NCBI RefSeq assembly: GCF_900188485.1
Contig: NZ_FZPH01000006.1
Coordinates: forward strand, 1 to 64,000
Reading direction: 5' to 3'
From: Asanoa hainanensis
GTDB taxonomy: Bacteria > Actinomycetota > Actinomycetes > Mycobacteriales > Micromonosporaceae
DNA: 64,000 nucleotides
Under the pieces are notes generated by a model that did no database searches, had not been told where the DNA came from, and worked only from the letters and a program-made list of their open reading frames with translations. Shown here in pieces: positions 52,401 through 59,872 of this stretch. The stretch's first letter is position 1. The number at the start of each line of letters is the position of its first letter. The position numbers were made by a program, and so were the translations under genes.

Positions 52401-52714
52401 GTGTGCGTGTTCATGTACGCGCCCCGGCCGCGGGTCATCAGCCAGGTGCCGGCCGGGTCGTTGCCGGAACGGCCGAGCAGCCGGTCCATCCAGAAGTCGG
52501 TGCCGGAGCTCTCGGCGTCGTAGATGGCCTGCATGGTGCTGCCGGTGTTGTAGCCGACCGGGGGCTGCGGAATCGAGCCGGTGTTGTTGAAGGTGGGGAA
52601 GCCGATGGTCTGTGCGGCGTGGGCGGGGGTAGCGGCGATGACGCTCAACAGGCTGCCGGTGAGAACGGCGACGAGGCCGGCGGCCAGTCGGGGACGGCGG
52701 GTACGCAGGGACAT
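49403..52714 (-). CDS. Large secreted (alpha/alpha)6-type glycoside hydrolase with two discoidin-like modules
   Basis: An 1103-residue exported protein; Sec signal ending ATPAHA (about residue 33). Residues 35-260 are a beta-sandwich, about 270-690 an (alpha/alpha)6-barrel of the MGH1/GH63-related kind (NIYYRWWLMRYNYLDVDIPG, AETAYVWAGAVASQQAYA, DANEFWADWNG), 700-790 a beta-domain, then two discoidin-like carbohydrate-binding modules (about 810-945 and 965-1103) joined by a DPDPDPEP linker. Asp and Glu in FWADWNG and GVIEYNWGALTGNDAD are possible catalytic residues. The family number is not certain; GH142-like beta-L-arabinofuranosidase is one option given the neighbours. Last gene of the operon, 13 bp after the GH43 gene; AGGAGGT precedes ATG 52714. 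Confidence 0.75.
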   Translation of the reverse strand: MSLRTRRPRLAAGLVAVLTGSLLSVIAATPAHAAQTIGFPTFNNTGSIPQPPVGYNTGSTMQAIYDAESSGTDFWMDRLLGRSGNDPAGTWLMTRGRGAYMNTHTPSVIGFGGNAAYWDNISSQGAYTITPSPGTFTEQSAQRFQAPSYWRSVHTSGSIRITVTKFITHNNVMVTNLDVANTGTASATVSLRAVSPYAATGSGTELTGTRAVKNNLTTLFPRFSGDGFTVSSGGLTRSVTVGAGQTVTTKVQLGLVANEIPASLTEYNSYRGFTPATAYATHVRAYNQWWATNLPYIDVPDAAIKKNIYYRWWLMRYNYLDVDIPGQDYQFPQSIEGVTGYNNAIVLTQPMHIDDLKYLRSPEYSYGPWLSIGQYSANGRFVDNPGDPENWSNSYTQYVSEAAWKAFQIHGGQPALLQNFARYAEGDAKGQLSYYDTNNNGVIEYNWGALTGNDADAVSFHWRSGNLDRAETAYVWAGAVASQQAYAMLGNTAKATELQTLADRIRNGVINTLWNPSRQLLEHKHVSTNAFVPWKEINNYYPYSVGLMPNTAQYREALRLFADPADYPIFPFYTANQRDKAAAAAAGQPGSNNFSTINSTVQFRLYSSALRNYPNSWMTNDDYKKLLYWNAWAQYPGGDTRYPDANEFWADWNGSSIQYRSWIHHNILGSSNWTVIEDVAGLRPRADAQIELSPINIGWTHFAVNNLRYRNANLSVVWDDPADGVTRYSGVPQGYSIYLNGTRVATVDRLTRVLYNPATGAVTFPSGSGVVNFSTSFSGLQTPQNVNLNSARMVDIAAKAGVDLTSTLPNLASGASVSASYTASGTSTAGAVDGLPTNAPIWGAYGSPNSSDWYEVNFGTSRAVDEARIYFRNDRATNRYRPPASYTVQYWNGSAFVAAGNQVKTPGTPQSNYNKVSFTPVNTTRLRVQFTHASGSAKTGLTELKLYNRGGTNPDPDPDPEPGGNLALSATPSASYTSSWESVAAINDGIDPPSSNDTVNDRWGTWPNTGAQWAELTWSSAQTLSSAQVYFFDDNGGVRVPASWTLQYWNGSSYVNVPSASGYPVALNAYNTVTFGQVSTTRLRVALTSGAGSVGLLEVKAFS

Positions 52715-52727
52715 TGGGGCTCACCTC

Positions 52728-54161
52728 CTAGGACTGAAATGCCTGCCATTCGAGGACTCCGGTGGACAGCCCGGAGCGAGACGTGATCGACAGCCGCAAC
52801 CTGGTCGTGCTGACCGTGTTGAAGGTCGTCGAGTTGAACGTGTTGCCGGCCACCCCGCAGGCCGACTGACCGGGTACGGCGACGTACGCGCTGCCGTTCC
52901 AGTACTGCACCTGGCACGACGCGGGCAGGTCGATGCCCTGGTTGTCGTCGAACCAGTACGTGGCCACCCGGTTGATCGACCGGGCCGACGGCCACTGGTA
53001 CTCGATCCACTGGGTGCCCTGCTGCGGCCAGTTCCCGTACGCCAGGTTCGACCGGTCCTGGGAGTTGGCCGGCGTGCCGCCGTTGTTGATGGCTGCCAGC
53101 GACTCCCAGGAGGACACATAGGACGTCGATGCCGCGGCGCTGGGCGCGATGTTCGTGCCAGACGTCGGCGGCGTGGTCGGGCCGCCTGGGTTGGACGGCG
53201 GGCCGGTGGTGGTCTGCACCACCCGCTGGATCGTGCCGTCGCTGTTGAAGTACATCCGGTCGACGGCCACCGAGCGGCGGAAGTTGCCGCCGCCGGGCGC
53301 GTTCGCGTTGTGGTAGACCATGTACCACTGGCCGTTGAACTCGACCACGCCCGCGTGGTTGGTGGTCGACGAGACCTGGCCGAGCACGATGCCACGGTGG
53401 GTCCACGGCCCCATGGGGTTGGTCGCCGTCGCGTACCGCTGGCAGGCGTAGCTCGACGACGTCACGCAACCGTTCGTGTCGTTCGCCGCGTAGATCATGT
53501 AGTACAGACCGTTGCGCTTGAACATGAACGGGGCTTCCCAATAGTTCGTGAGCCCGGTCGGGGTGACCACCGAGCCGACGGTGTCGATCATGTTGGACGC
53601 CAGCCGGACGGCCCGCGGTGCCCAGTAGCCGCCCCAGTACATGTAGGCCTGGCCGTCGTCGTCGACGAACACCGTCGGGTCGATGTTCAGACCGGACGAG
53701 TTGGCGGTGCTGTCGCTGATCAACGGGCCGCCCTTGGCGTCGGTGAACGGGCCCAGCGGGCTGTCACCGACCGCGACGCCGATGTTCATCCAGCCCGCGC
53801 CGTTGCCGTTGATGGAGGTGTACCAGTAGTAGCGGCCGTTGCGCGGCTCCACCTCGCTGGCCCACGCGTCGGCGCCGGCCCACGGGAACGTGGCGATGTT
53901 CGCCCGCACGCCGCGGTCGGTCCAGGTGGCGGCGTCCGTCGAGGAGAGCACGTGCCACTCGCGCATGACGAAGTTCTGCTGGCTGGTCGAGGCCTCGTCG
54001 CGGCCGGTGTAGATGTACATGGTGTCGCCGACGACCAGCGGCGCCGGGTCGGCGGTGTAGATGGCGGTGATGACCGGGTTGGCGGCCTGCGCGGCGACGC
54101 CGAACAGCACCGCGGCCGCCAGCGTCACCACCCCGCAGGCGATGGCCACTCGTTTGCGCAT
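52728..54161 (-). CDS. Secreted GH43 family glycosidase with discoidin-like module
   Basis: A 477-residue exported enzyme; signal ends AAQA near residue 26. The five-bladed GH43 propeller carries the three acidic residues: Asp in YTADPAPLVVGD (base), Asp in NIDPTVFVDDDG and Glu in NYWEAPFMFK (acid). GH43 enzymes release alpha-L-arabinofuranose or xylose from arabinan or arabinoxylan; which is not decided here. After a Pro/Gly/Thr linker (about 317-335) a discoidin-like module (52731-53153) follows. ATG 54161 is used because AAGGGAG precedes it; the frame opens 16 codons earlier. It lies 13 bp after the Tat-exported GH127 gene. Confidence 0.9.
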   Translation of the reverse strand: MRKRVAIACGVVTLAAAVLFGVAAQAANPVITAIYTADPAPLVVGDTMYIYTGRDEASTSQQNFVMREWHVLSSTDAATWTDRGVRANIATFPWAGADAWASEVEPRNGRYYWYTSINGNGAGWMNIGVAVGDSPLGPFTDAKGGPLISDSTANSSGLNIDPTVFVDDDGQAYMYWGGYWAPRAVRLASNMIDTVGSVVTPTGLTNYWEAPFMFKRNGLYYMIYAANDTNGCVTSSSYACQRYATATNPMGPWTHRGIVLGQVSSTTNHAGVVEFNGQWYMVYHNANAPGGGNFRRSVAVDRMYFNSDGTIQRVVQTTTGPPSNPGGPTTPPTSGTNIAPSAAASTSYVSSWESLAAINNGGTPANSQDRSNLAYGNWPQQGTQWIEYQWPSARSINRVATYWFDDNQGIDLPASCQVQYWNGSAYVAVPGQSACGVAGNTFNSTTFNTVSTTRLRLSITSRSGLSTGVLEWQAFQS

Positions 54162-54174
54162 GACAACAGCTCCC

Positions 54175-56658
54175 TTACGAACCGGAGGAGTTGAGGGAGG
54201 CGATCTCACTGGCCGACAGCGCGCGGCTGTAGACGCGGAAGCTGTCGACGGCCGCGTTGAGATACGGGTCGCCGCTGTACTGCGAGCGCCCGATCCAGTT
54301 CTGGGTCGTCGTGCCGAGGATCGAGGGCCGGTTGGTGAGCGCGGAGTTGCGCGCCACCTCGGCCCCGTTGACGTAGAGGATGCCGAGGTTGCCGGTGTGC
54401 GTGATGGCGACGTGCGTCCACACCCCGGCGGGCAGGGCGGCCGGCGCGTCGATGCGCTGCTCGCCGCCCGCCCCGCCCGCGGTGATGGCGTAGCGGGCGG
54501 TGCCGCTGCCGCTGCGCGGCACGAGGAACATGTTGGTGCCGGTGCCGCTGCCGAAGTCGAACAGCCGGGCCCAGGTGGCCAGGGTGGTGACCCGGACCCA
54601 GGTGGCGACGGTGAACGAGGTGGCGCCGGCCAGGATGCCCGACGGCAGCGTCACGTACTGGCTGGAGCCGCTGAGGTTGACCGCGTTGCCGGTGCGGCCG
54701 GTGGTCCGCCCGGCGCCGCTGGACAGGGTCGCCGTGCGCCCGTTGCCTGTCGCGTCGGACGCCGTGGTGCCGGACGACTCGTCGAACTGGTAGTGGGCGA
54801 CGAACGCCGGCAGCGTCGGCGTCGTGGTGACGTTCCAGTAGACGGTGTAGCGCACGCCGTGCGTCTTGTAGAACGGCAGCAGCGTGACCGACCCCGTCGA
54901 AGCGGTCGCGGTGTACTGCAACGGCGTGCTGGTGGCGGCCAGCGAGCTGGCACTGAGCGTGGGCAGTGCGGACAGGTTCGTCGTGCCGTACTGGCCGGCG
55001 AGCACGATCGGTCCGTGCTTGACGGCGCGGACGGCGGAGTTGTCGGGAGTCGGCTCGATCGCCAGCGACATCGGCAGGCTGATGTCGACCGTGTCGCCGC
55101 TGGCCCAGGTCCGGTTGATGGTCAGGTAGCTGCCGGGGGTCGGCGAGCCGGTCAGCGTGCCGTTGACCCGCACCTGCGCGCCCGAAGTCCAGGACGGAAT
55201 GCGCACCCGCAGGTCGATGGCGCCGGACCCGGTGATGGTGAGCCGGCTGGTCGACGTCTCGGGATAGGTCGTGTCCTGCCGGATCGTGATGCCGCGCCCG
55301 GGCCAGGTCAGCGTGGACGCGATGAACAGGTTCACGTACAACGTGTTGCCGTTGTAGAAGTAGATGCTCTCGCCGTACTTCGTGTTGGTCTCCATTCCCG
55401 TGCCGTGGCAACAGGTGAAGTTGTTGTAGTCGTTGCTGTACGTCTTGATGCCGCCCGCCCGCAGCGGCACGTAGTAGCAGTGGAAGCCGTGCGACGAGCT
55501 CGGGTTCTGGGCGCCGAGCAGGTGGTTGTAGAGCGCCTTCTCGTAGAAGTCCATGAGCTCGGCGGCCCGGTTCGGGAACGTGAAGAACAACTGCCGGGTC
55601 AGCTTGAGCATGTTGTACGAGTTGCAGCACTCACAGGTCGAGTCCGAGAGCTCGCTGGCGATGGCGTTCGGCGGCTGGAAATACTCTCCGTTGGAGTTGC
55701 CGCCGATCGCGTACGAGTGCTGGTTGACCACGAAGTTCCAGAAGTTCGACGCGATGTCGCGGTAACGGGTCGTGCCCGTGGCATGGAAACCGCGGATCGC
55801 CGCGAGCGCCTTGGGGATCTGCGTGTTGGCGTGGAACCCGTTGAGCTGGTCGCTGTTGTTGGCCAGCGGGTCGAAGATCTGGGCGTGGTCGAAATACTGC
55901 GCCGTGGTCAGGTGCGCGGCGTTCTCGCCGTACTGGTAGAGGTTGTAGAGGGTCTCGCCGACACCGCCGAACTCCGTGCGCAGCATCGCCTGGCGCTGCG
56001 CCAGCGTCAGCCGGCTGTTGCGGAACTGCACCCAGGCGGCCTTGCGGTTGAGGATCGTCAGCGCCTGGGCGTTGCCGGCCAGCAGATGCATGTCGAGCAG
56101 GCCAGCCATGATCTTGTGCAGCGTGTAGTAGGGCGCCCAGACCGCCTGGCCGGTCTCGACCCGGTCGATGAAGCTCTCCGGGTACGCCGAGAGGTAGCCG
56201 GTGTTGAAGCCGCGGGCGGTGGCCCGGTCCTGGCACAACCCGAGCTGGGTGACGATGTAGTCGCCCTTGGTCTTGTAGGACGTGTCACCGGTGCTGGCGT
56301 ACGCCTGGGCGAGCGCGGTGAGCACGTGCCCGATCGAGTGGCCGCGCAGTTCCGTGGTCGGCGACTCCCAACCGCCGCACGCGGTGGCCGACGAGGCCAG
56401 GCCGGCGTTGAGGCGGAACATGTGCAGGAGCCGGTCCGCGTCGAGGAACGTCAGGTAGGACATCGTCCGGCCGGCGTTGGCCTGGAAGGGTCCGGCGAGC
56501 AGCCGGACGGCGGAGAGCGGGAAGGCATACGCCGAGACACCGGAGTCGGGGCGGGCTGCCTGTGCGGTGGTGGGTAGCGCGACGGCGGCGGTGGTGGCCA
56601 CCGCCGTTGCCGCGCCGGCCTTGAGGACGGTCCGGCGCGACAGCGGGGGTCTGTGCAT
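54175..56658 (-). CDS. Tat-exported GH127 beta-L-arabinofuranosidase with LamG-like module
   Basis: An 827-residue enzyme. The N-terminus SRRTVLKAG followed by an Ala-rich stretch is a twin-arginine signal. The GH127 (former DUF1680) barrel shows SYLTFLDADRLLHMFRLNAG, GGWESPTTELRGHSIGH and APYYTLHKIMAGLLDMH. The zinc-cysteine site is intact: Glu343 and Cys345 in TCECCNSYNM and the Cys416-Cys417 pair in FTCCHGTGMETN, the first being the expected nucleophile; Glu325 in NSNGEYF is a likely acid/base. From about residue 645 a LamG/concanavalin-like module follows. Tat export suits a folded metal enzyme. ATG 56658 follows GAAAGG; GTG 56667 is possible. Confidence 0.92.
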   Translation of the reverse strand: MHRPPLSRRTVLKAGAATAVATTAAVALPTTAQAARPDSGVSAYAFPLSAVRLLAGPFQANAGRTMSYLTFLDADRLLHMFRLNAGLASSATACGGWESPTTELRGHSIGHVLTALAQAYASTGDTSYKTKGDYIVTQLGLCQDRATARGFNTGYLSAYPESFIDRVETGQAVWAPYYTLHKIMAGLLDMHLLAGNAQALTILNRKAAWVQFRNSRLTLAQRQAMLRTEFGGVGETLYNLYQYGENAAHLTTAQYFDHAQIFDPLANNSDQLNGFHANTQIPKALAAIRGFHATGTTRYRDIASNFWNFVVNQHSYAIGGNSNGEYFQPPNAIASELSDSTCECCNSYNMLKLTRQLFFTFPNRAAELMDFYEKALYNHLLGAQNPSSSHGFHCYYVPLRAGGIKTYSNDYNNFTCCHGTGMETNTKYGESIYFYNGNTLYVNLFIASTLTWPGRGITIRQDTTYPETSTSRLTITGSGAIDLRVRIPSWTSGAQVRVNGTLTGSPTPGSYLTINRTWASGDTVDISLPMSLAIEPTPDNSAVRAVKHGPIVLAGQYGTTNLSALPTLSASSLAATSTPLQYTATASTGSVTLLPFYKTHGVRYTVYWNVTTTPTLPAFVAHYQFDESSGTTASDATGNGRTATLSSGAGRTTGRTGNAVNLSGSSQYVTLPSGILAGATSFTVATWVRVTTLATWARLFDFGSGTGTNMFLVPRSGSGTARYAITAGGAGGEQRIDAPAALPAGVWTHVAITHTGNLGILYVNGAEVARNSALTNRPSILGTTTQNWIGRSQYSGDPYLNAAVDSFRVYSRALSASEIASLNSSGS

Positions 56659-56681
56659 GCGCGGCACCTTTCACAGAAGGG

Positions 56682-57971
56682 TTAATAGCCGTACCGGTTC
56701 TTCAGGTGGCGCCACCAGTCGCGCAGCATCCACCGGTCGAACTCGGTGATCGACGAAGCGCTGCCGGCGCGCATGATGAAGCCGCCGACACCGCTGGGCG
56801 TCCAGTCGTAGAAATCGTCGAGACCGTAGGTGTGCCCGATCTCGTGGAGGAGGATCGTCATGTTCTCGGCGTTGAGGTTGTTCATGAAGTACTCGCGGCC
56901 CATCCGCTGACCCCAGTCGCCGCCCGCGCCGCCGCCGAAGCCGTCGGTCAGCCAGAGCGAGTGGTCGTAGTGCCGCGCGGCACCACCCGGGCAGTTCGGG
57001 TACTGACCGCTCTGGTTGAAGAACCGCCCGCACGGCGCACCGCACTGGGGCGCGTTCTCGCGGATGTCGCCGACGTAGATGTCGACGGAGGTGTCGGACC
57101 ACTGGAGCTGGGCGCGGTCCCGCACGGCCCAACCGACCACCCGGACCGGCACGTCGCTGTACGGGAAACCGTTGTGCCCGAACATTTCGGCCATCCACTT
57201 GCGATACTGGCGGGCCAGGGCGGCGTGCACCTGGTCGCGCTGCGCGGCCGTGACCGACGCCGACGAGTCCCACCGCACGCAGTAGTTGATGTAGCCGCGG
57301 TTGGCGAACAGCTGGTCCCAGCCGTAGTTGCGGAACGCGTACAGGTTGCCGTTGTTGTAGGTCTGCTCCTGGTGCGTCCAGACCTGGCCCAGTGGGGTGA
57401 CGAGGTTGCTGGGCGGGTTCCAACCACTTGTCGGCGGCGGCGTCGTCGTCGCGCTGTGCGCTTTGACCTCCAACAGCCCGACCGACCCGGCTCCGCTTTG
57501 GAGCACGACGCGCAGCCGGGTGGTGCTGACCGCGGTGAAGGTGACGGAGTTGTAGCGGTCCGCGGCCACCGGGTAGCCGCTGGCGCCGGACACGTCGACG
57601 TAGGCGCTGCCGTTCCAGCTCTGCACCCGCCACGAGGACGGCAGGCGGACGCCGCCACCGTCGTCGAAGAAGTAGACCTCGGCGGCCCGGATGGTCTGCG
57701 CCGCCGTCCAGGTCAGGTCCACCCACTGCTGGCCCTGGTTGGGCCAGGTGCCCCAGCGCGGGTTCGCGGTGTCGTTGGACCGGGGCGGGTCGACGCCGTC
57801 GCGGATCGCGGCGACGCTCTCCCAGGGCGAGGTGTAGGAGGCGCTGGGCGTCGCCGTCCAGGCCAGGTTGTCGCCGGGCGCGGCGTGAGCCGGGGCGCCG
57901 CCCGTGACGAGAGCGAGCCCGGCCGTCACCAGGATGCTCGCTGTGCTGGCCAGGGCTTTTCGGGTGTTCAT
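56682..57971 (-). CDS. Secreted zinc metalloprotease with N-terminal discoidin-like module
   Basis: A 429-residue exported protein; signal ends APAHA (about residue 30). Residues about 34-172 are a discoidin-like module nearly the same as the last module of the large glycosidase. After a TTTPPPTSGW linker comes a domain with HEIGHTYGLDDFYD near residue 378: HExxHxxGxxD, in which the third zinc ligand is Asp as in snapalysin-type (M7) proteases, and a Met-turn-like FIMRAGS. Paired cysteines (PQCGAPCG, YPNCPGG) may be disulfides. A protease inside a glycosidase operon is notable: it could cut the protein core of an arabinosylated glycoprotein. ATG 57971 has GGAGT before it. Confidence 0.85.
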   Translation of the reverse strand: MNTRKALASTASILVTAGLALVTGGAPAHAAPGDNLAWTATPSASYTSPWESVAAIRDGVDPPRSNDTANPRWGTWPNQGQQWVDLTWTAAQTIRAAEVYFFDDGGGVRLPSSWRVQSWNGSAYVDVSGASGYPVAADRYNSVTFTAVSTTRLRVVLQSGAGSVGLLEVKAHSATTTPPPTSGWNPPSNLVTPLGQVWTHQEQTYNNGNLYAFRNYGWDQLFANRGYINYCVRWDSSASVTAAQRDQVHAALARQYRKWMAEMFGHNGFPYSDVPVRVVGWAVRDRAQLQWSDTSVDIYVGDIRENAPQCGAPCGRFFNQSGQYPNCPGGAARHYDHSLWLTDGFGGGAGGDWGQRMGREYFMNNLNAENMTILLHEIGHTYGLDDFYDWTPSGVGGFIMRAGSASSITEFDRWMLRDWWRHLKNRYGY

Positions 57972-58049
57972 GGGGACTCCTCTCCGTACATTGATGAAGA
58001 TCAATTTCTTGAACCGGAGTCCGCCCGTGGAGCCGGGGAGTCCGGGTTG

Positions 58050-58847
58050 TTACCCCTTGATGGCGCCCGAGGTGAAGCCTCGGACGTAGCTGCGCTGCAT
58101 GAACGCGAACAGGATCAGGCAGGGCACGGCCATGAAGACCACGCCGGCTTCGAGCGCCGCGTAGTCGATGGAGCCGTGGCTCGCCGTGCGCATGTTGACC
58201 ACGGCGAGCGTGGTGGTGAACTTGTCCGTCGAGTTGAGCAGGATGAGCGGCGCGAAGAACTCGCTCCACGAGGTGAGGAACGCGAACAGCCCGACGGTGA
58301 TCAGGCCCGGCTTGACCGCCGGCAGCATGATCCGGACCAGCGTGCCGACACTGGCACACCCGTCCATCTGGGCGGACTCCTCGAGCTCACGTGGCACGGC
58401 CTCGAACGAGTTGCGCATCATGAAGATCGAGAACGGGAGCTGGAACATCACGAGCACGAGGCTCAGGCCGACCAGCGAGTCTTCCAGGCCGATCCAGCCG
58501 AGCAGCACGTAGAGGGCGATCAGAATCGTCGCGTACGGGACCATCAGGATCGCCAGGGTGACCAGGAAGAGCACGTCGCGGCCGGGGAACTTGAACCGGC
58601 CGAAGGCGTAGCCGCCGAGGGTCGCGACGAACAGGGTGCCGCCGACGGTCAGCACGCTGACCACCAGGCTGTTGAGCACGTGCTGCGGCCGCACGCCGTT
58701 GTCGGACGTGAACAGCCGGTCGTAGTTCTCCAGGCCGAAACCGGAGCCGGTGCGCACCGAGGCCCACCCGCTCCACAGCAACGGGAACAGGAACAGGATG
58801 GCCAGCGCGCCACCGGTGACCGAGTATCCGATGCGGGAACGGTTCAT
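58050..58847 (-). CDS. Carbohydrate ABC transporter permease (MalG-like)
   Basis: A 265-residue CUT1 permease with six helices and the EAA loop ELEESAQMDGCASVGTLVRIMLPAVKPG. It is the second permease of the importer; CUT1 systems carry oligosaccharides. The ATPase is missing, as is common in actinobacteria, where a shared MsiK-type ATPase serves several importers. The gene starts ten bases after the other permease. Confidence 0.93.
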   Translation of the reverse strand: MNRSRIGYSVTGGALAILFLFPLLWSGWASVRTGSGFGLENYDRLFTSDNGVRPQHVLNSLVVSVLTVGGTLFVATLGGYAFGRFKFPGRDVLFLVTLAILMVPYATILIALYVLLGWIGLEDSLVGLSLVLVMFQLPFSIFMMRNSFEAVPRELEESAQMDGCASVGTLVRIMLPAVKPGLITVGLFAFLTSWSEFFAPLILLNSTDKFTTTLAVVNMRTASHGSIDYAALEAGVVFMAVPCLILFAFMQRSYVRGFTSGAIKG

Positions 58848-58857
58848 CGCGCTGCCC

Positions 58858-59808
58858 CTAGTTCGACCGGCGGCGCAGCACGCCGAGCTGGATGACGTTG
58901 AAGACGACCAGGACGACCAGCAGCACCACCGAGATGGCGGCCGCGGAGCCGAGGTCGAGGCGGATGAACGCCTCGCGGTAGATCACCATGACCAGCGACG
59001 TGGTGCTGTTGTCGGGACCGCCCCTGGTCAGGATCCAGAACTGGTCGAAGGCCAGCAGCGAGCCGGTCACCATGAGCGTGAGCACAAGGGCGATCGTCGG
59101 CCGCAGCAGCGGCAGGGTGATGCTGCGGAAGGTCTGCCACCGGCTGGCGCCGTCGACCCGGGCCGCCTCGTAGATCTCCGGCGGGATGGCCTGCAGGCCG
59201 GTCAACAGGATCAGCATGTTGAAGCCCGCGAACCGCCAGAGCACCAGCACGACCGCGGAGCCCAGCGCGGAGTTGGCGCTGCCGCTGGTCCACGAGACGT
59301 AGCCGTCGATCAGCCCGATGCCCCGCAACAGGTCGCTGACCGGCCCGATCTCGTCGCTGAGCAGGCCGAGGAAGAGCAGCGAGGCGCTCGCGAAGCCCAC
59401 CGCCATCGGCAGGAAGAACGCGGTGCGGAAGAACCCGACGCCGCGCCGGCGGTGCTGGACCAGCAGCGCCAGCCCCAGCGACACCGCGAAGAGCAGCACG
59501 GTGATGATCACCGTGTATTTGATGGTGAACCAGGTGGCGGACCGGACGAGCTCGTTGTCGCCGATGGTGGTGAAGTTGTCCGGCGCGTTGAGGGTCGGCG
59601 GGGCCAGCAGCGGCCAGCGATGCAGCGACATCCAGCCGACGAGCACCAGCGGGGTGAGGAAGAACAACGCGACCATGACGGCCGTCGGGCTGGCGTACGC
59701 GATGCCGAGCCAGGCACGACGGGTCTGGCGTCGGAAGCGGCGGCGAGCCGGCGGTGGGCCGGCCTGCTCGGCCCGCTGTGCCCGGCGCGGGGTGGTCACG
59801 ATGGTCAT
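58858..59808 (-). CDS. Carbohydrate ABC transporter permease (MalF-like)
   Basis: A 316-residue CUT1 permease; N-terminal basic cytosolic tail to about residue 32, then six helices. EAA motif EIYEAARVDGASRWQTFRSITLPLLRPT. It forms the channel with the MalG-like protein. ATG 59808 is preceded by GAAGGA. It is separated from the binding-protein gene by a strong hairpin. Confidence 0.93.
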   Translation of the reverse strand: MTIVTTPRRAQRAEQAGPPPARRRFRRQTRRAWLGIAYASPTAVMVALFFLTPLVLVGWMSLHRWPLLAPPTLNAPDNFTTIGDNELVRSATWFTIKYTVIITVLLFAVSLGLALLVQHRRRGVGFFRTAFFLPMAVGFASASLLFLGLLSDEIGPVSDLLRGIGLIDGYVSWTSGSANSALGSAVVLVLWRFAGFNMLILLTGLQAIPPEIYEAARVDGASRWQTFRSITLPLLRPTIALVLTLMVTGSLLAFDQFWILTRGGPDNSTTSLVMVIYREAFIRLDLGSAAAISVVLLVVLVVFNVIQLGVLRRRSN

Positions 59809-59830
59809 CTTCGTCCTTCTCGGTTGGGGA

Positions 59831-59860
59831 TGGGGGTCCGGACGGCCGACCGGACCCCCA
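59831..59860 (-). promoter_or_regulatory. Intercistronic hairpin after the oligosaccharide-binding-protein gene
   Basis: TGGGGGTCCGG, loop ACGGCCGA, CCGGACCCCCA in the 64-bp gap between binding protein and MalF-like gene. It probably stabilises the upstream message or ends part of the transcripts, as for the hairpin at 36944. Confidence 0.6.
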
Positions 59861-59872
59861 CCACGAGCAGGG

